Of a DNA stretch of 5,542 bases, positions 1 to 5,449 are shown piece after piece. The stretch is from CAYNST01 sp964399955 (lineage in GTDB: Bacteria; Pseudomonadota; Gammaproteobacteria; Pseudomonadales; Cellvibrionaceae). Both the position numbers and the translations under genes were made by a program. Position 1 is the first letter of the stretch. The number at the start of each line of letters is the position of its first letter. The notes under the pieces are model-generated. The model ran no database searches. It had not been told where the DNA came from and worked only from the letters and a program-made list of their open reading frames with translations. The stretch is taken from contig CAYNST010000166.1 of NCBI GenBank assembly GCA_964399955.1, positions 1 through 5,542 of the forward strand. The letters are read 5' to 3'.

Positions 1-48
1 GGCGCGTTTTCAGGTGCAACAGAGGCGATGATGAAACGTCAACAGACC

Positions 49-864
49 CTAGTGATTGACGACCATAACGTCCTGGGTGAGCGCGGCGATCACACGCTCG
101 GCGGTATTGCCGCGCCGGGTGGCAGTCTGGCCGGTTTGCCCTAGCGTGCCCATCACCACCAGATCCGCGTTTAACTGCTTGGCAACATTGCCCACCACAA
201 CACTGGTATAGCCCTGATCAACGTGAATGTGGCTGCCAGGCAGTTTGGTGGCCTTGGCCAGATTGCTGCGGTCCGGATAGCTCATAGAGTCCAGGTAGCC
301 ATTGACAACGTGCAGATCGGCTTTATAAATGTCAGCGACTGTGCGCGCCCAATGCAGGATGCTCTGGTTAAGCATTTTCTGCTCGTCCTTGGTGGCCTGG
401 AAGTTCACCGCCGCAAGCACGGTCTTGCGCTCTGGCTTGGCGCCCGGTTGAATCAGTACGACCGGGCAGGAAGCGGTTTTCAGCAGGTCCCATTTTGCTT
501 CACTGAAGGTAAAGCGCGAATTGTTGGTACGCGGGTGAACCGGCAGGTAGATGCGGTCGGCGCTGAAGCGTTTGGCGGAGTGGACAATAGACTTTTGCCA
601 CTCTTGCGACCAGGAAAGCTCAATGGAACACTTCATGCCGGCCGCCTCGGCGGGCCTGCGAATTTCCGATTCAAGCCATGTCTGATCGCGAAACAGGTTG
701 TCATTTATGGCACGCAGATCTGTAGCTTCACCGTCCACGCCCACAAATACAAACAGCTCTGGTGGCGTTTCATGCTTTTTGCCCATGATCAATGCCCGCT
801 CCAGTGCAATTTGCACGGTGTCGGACGGGTCTACAACTACAAACAACTTTTCGGGTTTTGACAT
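49..864 (-). CDS. Tandem-domain universal stress protein (UspE-like)
   Basis: A 271-residue cytoplasmic protein with two Usp folds in tandem, roughly residues 5-140 and 146-271. The C-terminal half carries the nucleotide-binding signature G-x2-G-x9-G-N-T: G239, G242 and G252, followed by N253-T254. The matching place in the N-terminal half (about 107-130, LPVHPRTNNSRF onward) lacks these glycines, so only the second domain is predicted to bind ATP. This asymmetry is common in UspE-type proteins, which act in stress survival; the exact role here is unknown. UspE of enteric bacteria is somewhat longer (about 316 residues). I chose the ATG at 862-864 because the first beta strand (LFVVVDP) starts at residue 7 and needs this start. 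The ribosome site is weak: AAGG, 10 nt upstream. The next gene upstream ends in a strong terminator, so this gene probably relies on its own promoters (see 972-1000 and 1039-1067). No signal peptide or membrane segment is visible. No clear terminator lies in the 48 bases after the stop. Confidence 0.9.
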   Translation of the reverse strand: MSKPEKLFVVVDPSDTVQIALERALIMGKKHETPPELFVFVGVDGEATDLRAINDNLFRDQTWLESEIRRPAEAAGMKCSIELSWSQEWQKSIVHSAKRFSADRIYLPVHPRTNNSRFTFSEAKWDLLKTASCPVVLIQPGAKPERKTVLAAVNFQATKDEQKMLNQSILHWARTVADIYKADLHVVNGYLDSMSYPDRSNLAKATKLPGSHIHVDQGYTSVVVGNVAKQLNADLVVMGTLGQTGQTATRRGNTAERVIAALTQDVMVVNH

Positions 865-943
865 AGTGAGGTAGCCTTACTGATTCCATTGATTGGCTGC
901 CCAGCTCTGAATAGCTGACCACTTAATCGACCGGCCTTCAAAG

Positions 944-960
944 TGGCAGAAGAGTTGCCA
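944..960. promoter_or_regulatory. Inverted repeat resembling a sigma54 -24/-12 element
   Basis: TGGCAGAAGAGTTGCCA is an inverted repeat (TGGCA, 7 nt, TGCCA). Read on the plus strand it fits the sigma54 consensus TGGCACG-N4-TTGCW at TGGCA and TTGC, with the invariant GG and GC at the correct distance. The minus reading is poorer but keeps GG and GC. It lies about 80 bp upstream of the stress-protein start. As a plus-strand promoter it would face no annotated gene until 1823. It may instead be an operator for the stress-protein gene, since it sits just downstream of the predicted start of the proximal promoter. The function is inferred from the motif alone. Confidence 0.3.
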
Positions 961-971
961 GGGTTGGCGTC

Positions 972-1000
972 ATTGTAGGATGTGAACGAGCTACGGACAA
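972..1000 (-). promoter_or_regulatory. Proximal sigma70-type promoter for the universal stress protein
   Basis: On the minus strand, -35 TTGTCC (positions 1000-995) and -10 TACAAT (977-972) are separated by exactly 17 nt. They match the consensus at 4 of 6 and 5 of 6 bases. Transcription would begin near 965, giving a leader of about 100 nt before the ATG at 864. This is a motif-based call. Confidence 0.5.
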
Positions 1001-1027
1001 TACTGATGCGGGGGTTCTCTGCGGCAG

Positions 1028-1068
1028 TTGGCGCCGCCTTTATATGCAGGCGAAGCATTGGCGCCAAT
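1028..1068. repeat. Two TTGGCGCC sites 30 bp apart, likely operators
   Basis: TTGGCGCC occurs at 1028-1035 and again at 1058-1065, exactly 30 bp apart, about three helical turns. The second copy lies in a perfect 12-bp palindrome, ATTGGCGCCAAT (1057-1068). Both share the palindromic core GGCGCC. The second copy covers the -35 element of the distal stress-protein promoter, and the first covers its predicted start point. This placement suggests paired operators for a dimeric regulator on the same DNA face. I do not recognise the regulator. Confidence 0.4.
1039..1067 (-). promoter_or_regulatory. Distal sigma70-type promoter for the universal stress protein
   Basis: On the minus strand, -35 TTGGCG (1067-1062) and -10 TATAAA (1044-1039) have a 17-nt spacer and match the consensus at 4 of 6 and 5 of 6 bases. 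The predicted start is near 1032, giving a leader of about 165 nt. It sits just downstream of the cold-shock gene terminator, where an independent promoter would be expected. Confidence 0.5.
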
Positions 1069-1089
1069 CTTCCGGCAGGGTCACTGGAC

Positions 1090-1121
1090 AAAAAAAGGCG
1101 AGCCATTTCTGGCTCGCCTTT
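1090..1121 (-). terminator. Rho-independent terminator of the cold-shock gene
   Basis: A perfect inverted repeat pairs AAAGGCGAGCC (1094-1104) with GGCTCGCCTTT (1111-1121) around a 6-nt loop. Read on the minus strand, the stem is followed by seven T residues (1096-1090), the standard form of an intrinsic terminator, and lies 37 nt after the cold-shock stop codon. Read on the plus strand the stem is followed only by TTTGAAATGTTT, so it would terminate weakly in that direction. Confidence 0.9.
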
Positions 1122-1130
1122 GAAATGTTT

Positions 1131-1150
1131 GTCTCCGCTTGCGCGGAGAC
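1131..1150 (-). other. Hairpin in the 3' untranslated region of the cold-shock gene
   Basis: GTCTCCGC (1131-1138) pairs perfectly with GCGGAGAC (1143-1150) across a 4-nt loop, starting 7 nt after the stop codon. No T-tract follows it, so it is not a terminator by itself. It precedes the true terminator by 9 nt. It may protect the mRNA 3' end or assist termination; this is inference. Confidence 0.65.
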
Positions 1151-1157
1151 GAATGCT

Positions 1158-1367
1158 TTAGGCTGGAACGATGTTCTCTGCCTGCGGGCCTTTCTGGCCT
1201 TGAGTTACGGTGAACTCAACGCGCTGGCCTTCTGTTAAGGTTTTGAAGCCGGTGGCGGCAATTGCGCTGAAGTGCGCAAATACATCCGGGCCTGAAGCCT
1301 GTTCGATAAAACCAAAGCCTTTAGCTTCGTTGAACCACTTTACTACACCGCTGACGGTATTAGACAT
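1158..1367 (-). CDS. CspA-family cold-shock protein
   Basis: A 69-residue single cold-shock domain, the usual length of the family. These proteins bind single-stranded RNA and DNA and act as RNA chaperones in the cytoplasm. Visible motifs are KWF at 10-12, RNP1 KGFGFI at 16-21 and RNP2 DVFAHF at 28-33; the family more often has VFVHF in RNP2. It ends in ENIVPA, typical of the group. Two in-frame ATGs lie 6 nt apart (1373 and 1367). The AGGA at 1378-1375 is 1 nt from the first and 7 nt from the second, so I place the start at 1367 (MSNTVSG). The gene stands alone: it has a promoter and long leader upstream (1368-1549) and a terminator at 1090-1121. Bacteria usually carry several paralogues, and sequence alone does not show whether this one is cold-induced or constitutive, so I give no symbol. 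Confidence 0.95.
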   Translation of the reverse strand: MSNTVSGVVKWFNEAKGFGFIEQASGPDVFAHFSAIAATGFKTLTEGQRVEFTVTQGQKGPQAENIVPA

Positions 1368-1549
1368 AATCATATCCTGATAAGAACTTATTGTTGACCC
1401 GTTAGGATCTTGAGTAGCACGGAAAACAGACGGGAATTAATTAACTTCAGGACGAGGAATTACGAATAATGCAGCGAACATGGAGTAAATAAATAATTGA
1501 TCTTCTTTCTAGCTGAAGTCAGCCTATAGGGGTTGGGGTGGGAAGTCAA
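1368..1549 (-). promoter_or_regulatory. Promoter and long 5' leader of the cold-shock gene
   Basis: On the minus strand, TTGACT (1549-1544; 5 of 6 to consensus) lies 17 nt before TAGGCT (1526-1521). The latter is poor overall but keeps the key first two and last bases; TATAGG (1528-1523) is an alternative with a 15-nt spacer. Transcription would start near 1515, leaving an untranslated leader of about 147 nt. Long leaders of this size are known in E. coli cspA, where they control mRNA stability and translation by temperature. The leader includes an A/T-rich stretch around 1484-1502. I cannot identify a cold box by eye. Confidence 0.5.
1375..1391 (-). promoter_or_regulatory. Start-deciding ribosome site of the cold-shock gene beside a small inverted repeat
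   Basis: AGGA (1378-1375) is the only good Shine-Dalgarno match and fixes the start at 1367. Directly 5' of it lies ATAAG-AA-CTTAT on the plus strand (1380-1391), a short A/T-rich inverted repeat. Pairing here would be weak and could melt or form with temperature, but that is speculative. Confidence 0.5.
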
Positions 1550-1822
1550 CCGTTTTCGGTTTGACGCTCCCTGAGAGGCCGGTGCCGTTTGCGGGACGGT
1601 GCAGCACCCCAACAACCCTATCTCTTTGGGTGATGCGGGCCGCTTTTCCAGCCACGCTGAAGACGTGGGACAGCGGGCCGCTTACTTGTGTGCAGGGGCA
1701 GCCGTTATGTATGCTGCCTTGTCCGCACCATTGCCTGCCCTTTGCAATTATCATGGTTGCTTTATTCAACTTGAGGCAGAATTCCGCCACAATAGGCGTA
1801 TCAAATTCCAGAGTCCTGATTC
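1550..1822. other. Divergent intergenic region without a convincing gene
   Basis: This stretch separates the minus-strand cold-shock promoter from the plus-strand gene at 1823. Open frames here have no ribosome site or recognisable protein. The best plus-strand promoter guess is TTCAAC (1765-1770), 17 nt, CACAAT (1788-1793), which is weak. It also holds the repeat structure described at 1635-1683, and a small inverted repeat GGTGC-A-GCACC at 1598-1608. Confidence 0.5.
1635..1683. repeat. Direct repeat GCGGGCCGCTT with hairpin potential
   Basis: GCGGGCCGCTT occurs at 1635-1645 and 1673-1683, with starts 38 bp apart. Each copy is nearly self-complementary (GCGG, G, CCGC), so the two copies can pair with each other with a single G-G mismatch. 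Between them CCACG (1652-1656) pairs with CGTGG (1664-1668) around a 7-nt loop. Together these form one long interrupted stem. It lies about 140 bp upstream of the gene at 1823 and could be a protein-binding pair of sites or a structured RNA. Confidence 0.45.
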
Positions 1823-3376
1823 ATGCCCCTAAAACGCACCCACATCTACCAGCTGAAAGTCACCCTGCAACACATTGATCCACCGGTGTGGCGCCGCCTG
1901 TTGGTTGCCAGTGACACATCCCTCGGCGAGTTGCACTATTTTCTGCAACTTGCTATGGGCTGGCATGATGGCCATTTGCATATGTTCTCATCCGACAGGG
2001 GGGTGCACTATGGGCCGCCCGAGGTGGACGCGGGGCCGGGATCAATGAACGTGAAGGACGAGCACCGCGTCAAGCTTGAAAAAATCCTGCCCAAGCCCGG
2101 CAAAAAGCTGATGTATGAATACGATTTTGGCGACGGCTGGCTGCACGAGATCAAACTGGAGAAGCAGCTGCCACTGATTGGCGAGCAGGCCCCGCCAAGA
2201 TGCATGGCCGCCGCCGGCGCCTGCCCGCCCGAGGATATTGGCGGCCCGCCGGGTTATTTCCATTTTGTGCAAGTTATGGCCAATCCCAAGCACCCCGAGT
2301 TTCGCGACATGAGCGAATGGTTTGGCCGGTGTGATTTTGATCCGTCCTTTGTTGACCTTGAAGAGATCAATGCCCGAATGCAAGGTGAGCCCTGGCTTGG
2401 CCTGGACGACGACCATACTGAAGCGTTTGGTGAGATTGTAGGTGCGGGAATGGCTGAATCCATGGCCTCCATCCGGGACCTGAAAAATCTTTTGGGCGAG
2501 CAGCAATTTGGCTCGGAAGAGGAGGTCAAGGATGCGGTGGAGCGGTTTTTTGCCAGCCAGCAGCGCAACCCGGTGGACGACTTCCACGGGCTGAGTCCCG
2601 ACCAGGTGCACCGGTTGATCTACCATCCCTTTGATTCTCCGCAGTTGTTACGCTGGTCCGAGGCGGGTACGGCGGTTGAGCAAACGCTGGTCATTGGCAT
2701 GCTGCAGGTTCTGATTGCCCGGCTGCAGGAAGGCCCGGTGAAACTTACGCCCAGGGGCAACTTGCCGCTGGCGGTGGTCAGGCCCATGCACGCCGTGGTG
2801 GGCAAAACCTTAGCCTCGCCCGGCCATGGTCTTCTGCGCTCCATTCGCAGCGAGGAGAACGCCTGGCCCGTTCACATCGTGAGGCTGCTTGCCGACCTGA
2901 GCGGCCTGGTCAAAGCCCAAAAAGGCAAGCTCAGTCTCACCAAAAAAAGCGAAAAGCTGTTGAAAAAGAGCGGCTGGCCCGGACTGTACCGCGAATTGCT
3001 GCAGATTGCGTTTGTAAAATTCAACTGGGCCTATCTGGACGGCTGGGGCGATGAAATGCGGGGTGTGCAGGCGACGGCCCCCTTCATGCTGTGGCTATTG
3101 CATCGTCACGGCCAGCAGTGGAAACACGAGGAGTTTTATCAAGATGCCATGTTGCAGGCGTTTCCTGCGCTGGCGCGAGAGGCGACCGAGCGGCAATACG
3201 TTTCTGCCGAAGCGCAGGTCAAAAATGCGATTAGCCGTCGAGCCGAGACACTATTAGAGTGGTTTGGCTTGATTGAGCTGCGCAGCGACGCTCAACAGAG
3301 CGACCCGTTAAAAATCAAACACGATGTCAGCCTGCGCGCGACGGATTTGTTCCGCACGCTGGTGCTATGGAGCTAG
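1823..3376 (+). CDS. Plasmid pRiA4b ORF-3 family protein with long C-terminal extension
   Basis: A 517-residue protein without signal peptide or membrane segments. Residues 5-187 match the pRiA4b ORF-3-like domain (Pfam PRiA4_ORF3): IYQLKVTLQHIDPPVWRR at 8-25, GWHDGHLHMF at 46-55, YEYDFGDGWLHEIKLE at 98-113 and ACPPEDIGGPPGY at 133-145. The biochemical role of this domain is not established. Many family members are about 180-200 residues and end here. In this protein an acidic, helical linker (about 195-250) leads to HGLSPDQVHRLIYHPFDSP (255-273) and an unrecognised region up to 517. That region has several segments shaped like winged helices, with LTPRGNL (308-314) and KLSLTKKSEKLL (369-380) as possible wings. 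The start is supported because the domain begins within the first ten residues; the ribosome site is weak (AGAG, 9 nt away). The gene is divergent from the cold-shock gene and convergent with the dehydrogenase, so it is probably transcribed alone. A nucleic-acid-binding role is possible but inferred. Confidence 0.85.
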   Translation: MPLKRTHIYQLKVTLQHIDPPVWRRLLVASDTSLGELHYFLQLAMGWHDGHLHMFSSDRGVHYGPPEVDAGPGSMNVKDEHRVKLEKILPKPGKKLMYEYDFGDGWLHEIKLEKQLPLIGEQAPPRCMAAAGACPPEDIGGPPGYFHFVQVMANPKHPEFRDMSEWFGRCDFDPSFVDLEEINARMQGEPWLGLDDDHTEAFGEIVGAGMAESMASIRDLKNLLGEQQFGSEEEVKDAVERFFASQQRNPVDDFHGLSPDQVHRLIYHPFDSPQLLRWSEAGTAVEQTLVIGMLQVLIARLQEGPVKLTPRGNLPLAVVRPMHAVVGKTLASPGHGLLRSIRSEENAWPVHIVRLLADLSGLVKAQKGKLSLTKKSEKLLKKSGWPGLYRELLQIAFVKFNWAYLDGWGDEMRGVQATAPFMLWLLHRHGQQWKHEEFYQDAMLQAFPALAREATERQYVSAEAQVKNAISRRAETLLEWFGLIELRSDAQQSDPLKIKHDVSLRATDLFRTLVLWS

Positions 3377-3403
3377 CTCTGCGGCAAGGAAATAAACCGG
3401 CGG

Positions 3404-3423
3404 CGGGTCTGACTGCAGGCCCG
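3404..3423. terminator. Possible terminator hairpin between convergent genes
   Basis: CGGGTCTG (3404-3411) pairs with CAGGCCCG (3416-3423) around a 4-nt loop. On the plus-strand RNA all eight pairs form, one as G-U, but no T-tract follows. On the minus strand one pair is lost (C-A), and a short TTTATTT lies about 9 nt further on. The position between two converging stop codons fits a terminator, but the form is not standard. Confidence 0.35.
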
Positions 3424-3430
3424 GCGGGCG

Positions 3431-4243
3431 TTAACCGTCACCCTCGGCAAACCCCGGGTAGAGGGTCATGCCGCCGTCTATGAACAACGTTTCCCCCACT
3501 ATGTAATCCGACGCATCGGAGGACAGCCAGACGACGGCCTTGGCCACATCTTCCACGGCACCAATACGGCCGTAGGGGATCAACCCCAGCAGCGAGGCTT
3601 TGCTTTCCGGCTTGCTCCAAACATCCTGATTGATGGGCGTGCGAATGGCTCCCGGTGCTACGCTGTTGACGCGTATGCGGTGCGCGGCCAACTCCTGAGA
3701 TACCGAGCGCATCAGCATGCCCAGCCCGCCCTTGGATACGGCGTAGTTGACGTGGCCCGCCCAGGGGATGACCTCATGCACTGACGAGATGAAAATGATC
3801 TTGCCTGCGGCTTTGGAGCGCTCCAGGTTGATGCCGCAGCGAATAAACTCCCGCGCGGCTTCGCGCGCACAGAGGAAGTGGCCGGTGAGGTTGACGTCCA
3901 TAACCTTTTGCCACTGCTCCAATGTCATGTCGACAAAGGCGGCATCCTGCTGCAATCCGGCGTTGTTCACCAAAATATCAATGCCGCCGAAGGTCTTTTT
4001 CATGCTTTTGAACATGGCCAGTACTTCGGCTTCCTTGCTGATGTCCGCTTGTATGGCCATCGCATCACCGCCCGCGTCTTTGATCCGCGCAACAACCTGG
4101 TCTGCGGCTTCCTGATTGACCACGTAATTAATGACCACCTGGGCACCCGCCGCCGCCAGGGCGCAAGCGATGGCCTCACCAATTCCTGAGTTGGCGCCGG
4201 TTACCAGCGCCCGTTGGCCTGTAAGGGGACGGTCTTCGCTCAT
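3431..4243 (-). CDS. Short-chain dehydrogenase, glucose 1-dehydrogenase type
   Basis: A 270-residue classical SDR, an NAD(P)-dependent cytoplasmic oxidoreductase. The cofactor motif TGANSGIG is at 15-22, NNAG at 93-96, and the catalytic tetrad reads N118, S154, Y167, K171 (YxxxK, with Ser 13 residues before Tyr as usual). Several segments resemble Bacillus glucose 1-dehydrogenase as I recall it: SSVHEVIPWAGHVNYAVSKGG around the active site, PGAIRTPIN after it, and the C-terminus DGGMTLYPGF. This makes beta-D-glucose or a similar sugar the likeliest substrate, though SDR substrate prediction is unreliable. A stretch around 137-147 (INLERSKAAGK) looks about seven residues longer than in the Bacillus enzyme. 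GAGG 7 nt upstream supports the ATG at 4241-4243. The ene-reductase gene lies upstream on the same strand with a 143-bp gap, and no strong promoter is visible there, so co-transcription is possible. Confidence 0.9.
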   Translation of the reverse strand: MSEDRPLTGQRALVTGANSGIGEAIACALAAAGAQVVINYVVNQEAADQVVARIKDAGGDAMAIQADISKEAEVLAMFKSMKKTFGGIDILVNNAGLQQDAAFVDMTLEQWQKVMDVNLTGHFLCAREAAREFIRCGINLERSKAAGKIIFISSVHEVIPWAGHVNYAVSKGGLGMLMRSVSQELAAHRIRVNSVAPGAIRTPINQDVWSKPESKASLLGLIPYGRIGAVEDVAKAVVWLSSDASDYIVGETLFIDGGMTLYPGFAEGDG

Positions 4244-4340
4244 AAGTTGACCTCTGCGTTCTAAGCATCAGAATTGCCGCTCCGCAAGCATTTTGTAGCC
4301 GGTGCGGGGCTGGACTTTACTGGGTTGCTGTTCAATACGC

Positions 4341-4364
4341 AGGTGGGCGGCGGCGCGCCCACTT
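4341..4364. other. Hairpin between the ene-reductase and dehydrogenase genes
   Basis: GTGGGCG (4343-4349) and CGCCCAC (4356-4362) pair perfectly across a 6-nt loop; on the plus strand two further pairs extend the stem. On the minus strand, the direction of both genes, it lies 24 nt after the ene-reductase stop codon and is not followed by a T-tract. It could stabilise the upstream mRNA, partly terminate, or mark a processing site. It does not show that the two genes are separate units. Confidence 0.4.
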
Positions 4365-4387
4365 TGCAAGGGTGCGGCGGCATCGGA

Positions 4388-5449
4388 CTAGCGGGCTGCG
4401 ATCAGGGCCGGGTAGTCTATATAGCCCTCAGGGCCGGAGCCGTAAAAGGTTTGCGGATTGGGCGGGTTGAGGGGAGCGTCTTTGGCAAACCGCTCTACCA
4501 GGTCCGGGTTGGCAATAAACAACTTGCCAAACGCGACCGCGTCCGCTTGGCCTTCCGCCAGCCACTGCTCGGCAAGTGTTTGGCTGAAGGCTTCGTTGGC
4601 GATATAGGTGCCGCCAAACAATGCCTTAAGCTTTGGTCCCAGGCTGTCTTCGGCGGCGTGCTCACGGGTACAGATAAAGGCAAGGCCGCGCTTGCCGAGC
4701 TCGGCCGCCACGTAACCGAAGGTTTCTGCGCGATGGTCGTCGCCCATGTCGTGGCTGTCGGCGCGCGGCGCCAGGTGCATGCCGACGCGCCCCGGCTCCC
4801 AAACCGTCAGCACGGCGTCGGTTATTTCCAGCATCAGTCGCGCGCGGTTTTCCAGCGAGCCGCCGTAGGCGTCGCTGCGCCGGTTGCTGCCGCTTTGCAG
4901 AAACTGATCCAGCAGATAACCGTTGGCACCGTGAATTTCCACACCGTCGAAGCCCGCTGACCGGGCGTTGTGCGCAGCCTTGCGAAAGTCTTCGATCACT
5001 GCGGGTATTTCTTCCGTTTTCAGCGCTCGTGGCGTTTCGTAATCCTTCATCGGGCGCACCAGGCTGACATGCCCGGCGGGTTTGATTGCGCTGGGCGCCA
5101 CCGGCAGTTGGCCATCCAGATACAGCGGGTCGGAGATGCGTCCCACATGCCACAGCTGCAGCAGTATGCGGCCGCCTTCGGCGTGCACGGCGTCGGTAAC
5201 CTTTTTCCAGCCCGCAGTTTGTTCTTCACTCCAGATGCCCGGTGTGTTGGGGTAGCCCACGCCCATCGGTGTGACCGAGGTGGCTTCACTGATGATCATG
5301 CCGGCGCCGGCGCGCTGGCGGTAGTACTCGCGCATCAGCTCGCCCGGTACGCGCCCGGCATTGGCGCGGCAGCGGGTTAAGGGTGCCATGATAATGCGGT
5401 TGGGCAGACTGAGATCGCCAATGGTGATCGGGTCAAATAAGGTGGGCAT
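4388..5449 (-). CDS. Old yellow enzyme family ene-reductase (NemA-like, FMN-dependent)
   Basis: A 353-residue TIM-barrel flavoprotein that uses NAD(P)H to reduce activated C=C bonds such as maleimides and enones; relatives also reduce nitro compounds and nitrate esters. Family marks are NRIIMAPLTRCR (17-28, with T25 beside the flavin), Q98 in LLQLWHVGR, and HGANGY (173-178), giving the substrate-binding H173/N176 pair and the proton-donor Y178. SGSNRRSDAYGGSLENRAR follows at 186-204, and the C-terminus reads FYGSGPEGYIDYP. Thr at 25 and the length place it in the classical class, not the YqjM class. The frame stays open upstream to the window edge, with a GTG at 5506, but I choose the ATG at 5449: GGAG lies 8 nt upstream, and MPTLFDPITIGDLSLPNRI is the normal family N-terminus. 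In RVGMHLAP (221-228) a His stands where many relatives have Arg near the flavin. The dehydrogenase gene follows on the same strand. Confidence 0.93.
   Translation of the reverse strand: MPTLFDPITIGDLSLPNRIIMAPLTRCRANAGRVPGELMREYYRQRAGAGMIISEATSVTPMGVGYPNTPGIWSEEQTAGWKKVTDAVHAEGGRILLQLWHVGRISDPLYLDGQLPVAPSAIKPAGHVSLVRPMKDYETPRALKTEEIPAVIEDFRKAAHNARSAGFDGVEIHGANGYLLDQFLQSGSNRRSDAYGGSLENRARLMLEITDAVLTVWEPGRVGMHLAPRADSHDMGDDHRAETFGYVAAELGKRGLAFICTREHAAEDSLGPKLKALFGGTYIANEAFSQTLAEQWLAEGQADAVAFGKLFIANPDLVERFAKDAPLNPPNPQTFYGSGPEGYIDYPALIAAR

Noticed and set aside
223..861. A 212-residue open frame on the plus strand opposite the stress-protein gene.
   Set aside because: It mirrors a well-supported gene, has no recognisable domain and no ribosome site; it is a shadow of GC-rich codon use.
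837..1106. An 89-residue minus-strand frame upstream of the stress-protein gene.
   Set aside because: It starts inside the cold-shock terminator, covers both candidate promoters, overlaps the stress-protein start and shows no domain.
1044..1238. A 64-residue plus-strand frame running through the terminator and into the cold-shock gene.
   Set aside because: It crosses two strong hairpins and overlaps the antisense of a certain gene; no ribosome site or family resemblance.
1524..1878. Several open frames of 77-105 residues between the cold-shock gene and the gene at 1823.
   Set aside because: They start at TTG or GTG without good ribosome sites, overlap promoter elements or the next gene's start, and resemble no family.
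2042..2626. A 194-residue minus-strand frame inside the pRiA4b ORF-3 gene.
   Set aside because: The plus-strand frame carries clear family motifs throughout this stretch; the antisense frame shows none.
4274..4960. A 228-residue plus-strand frame opposite the ene-reductase.
   Set aside because: It is antisense to a gene with complete active-site motifs and begins in the intergenic hairpin region.
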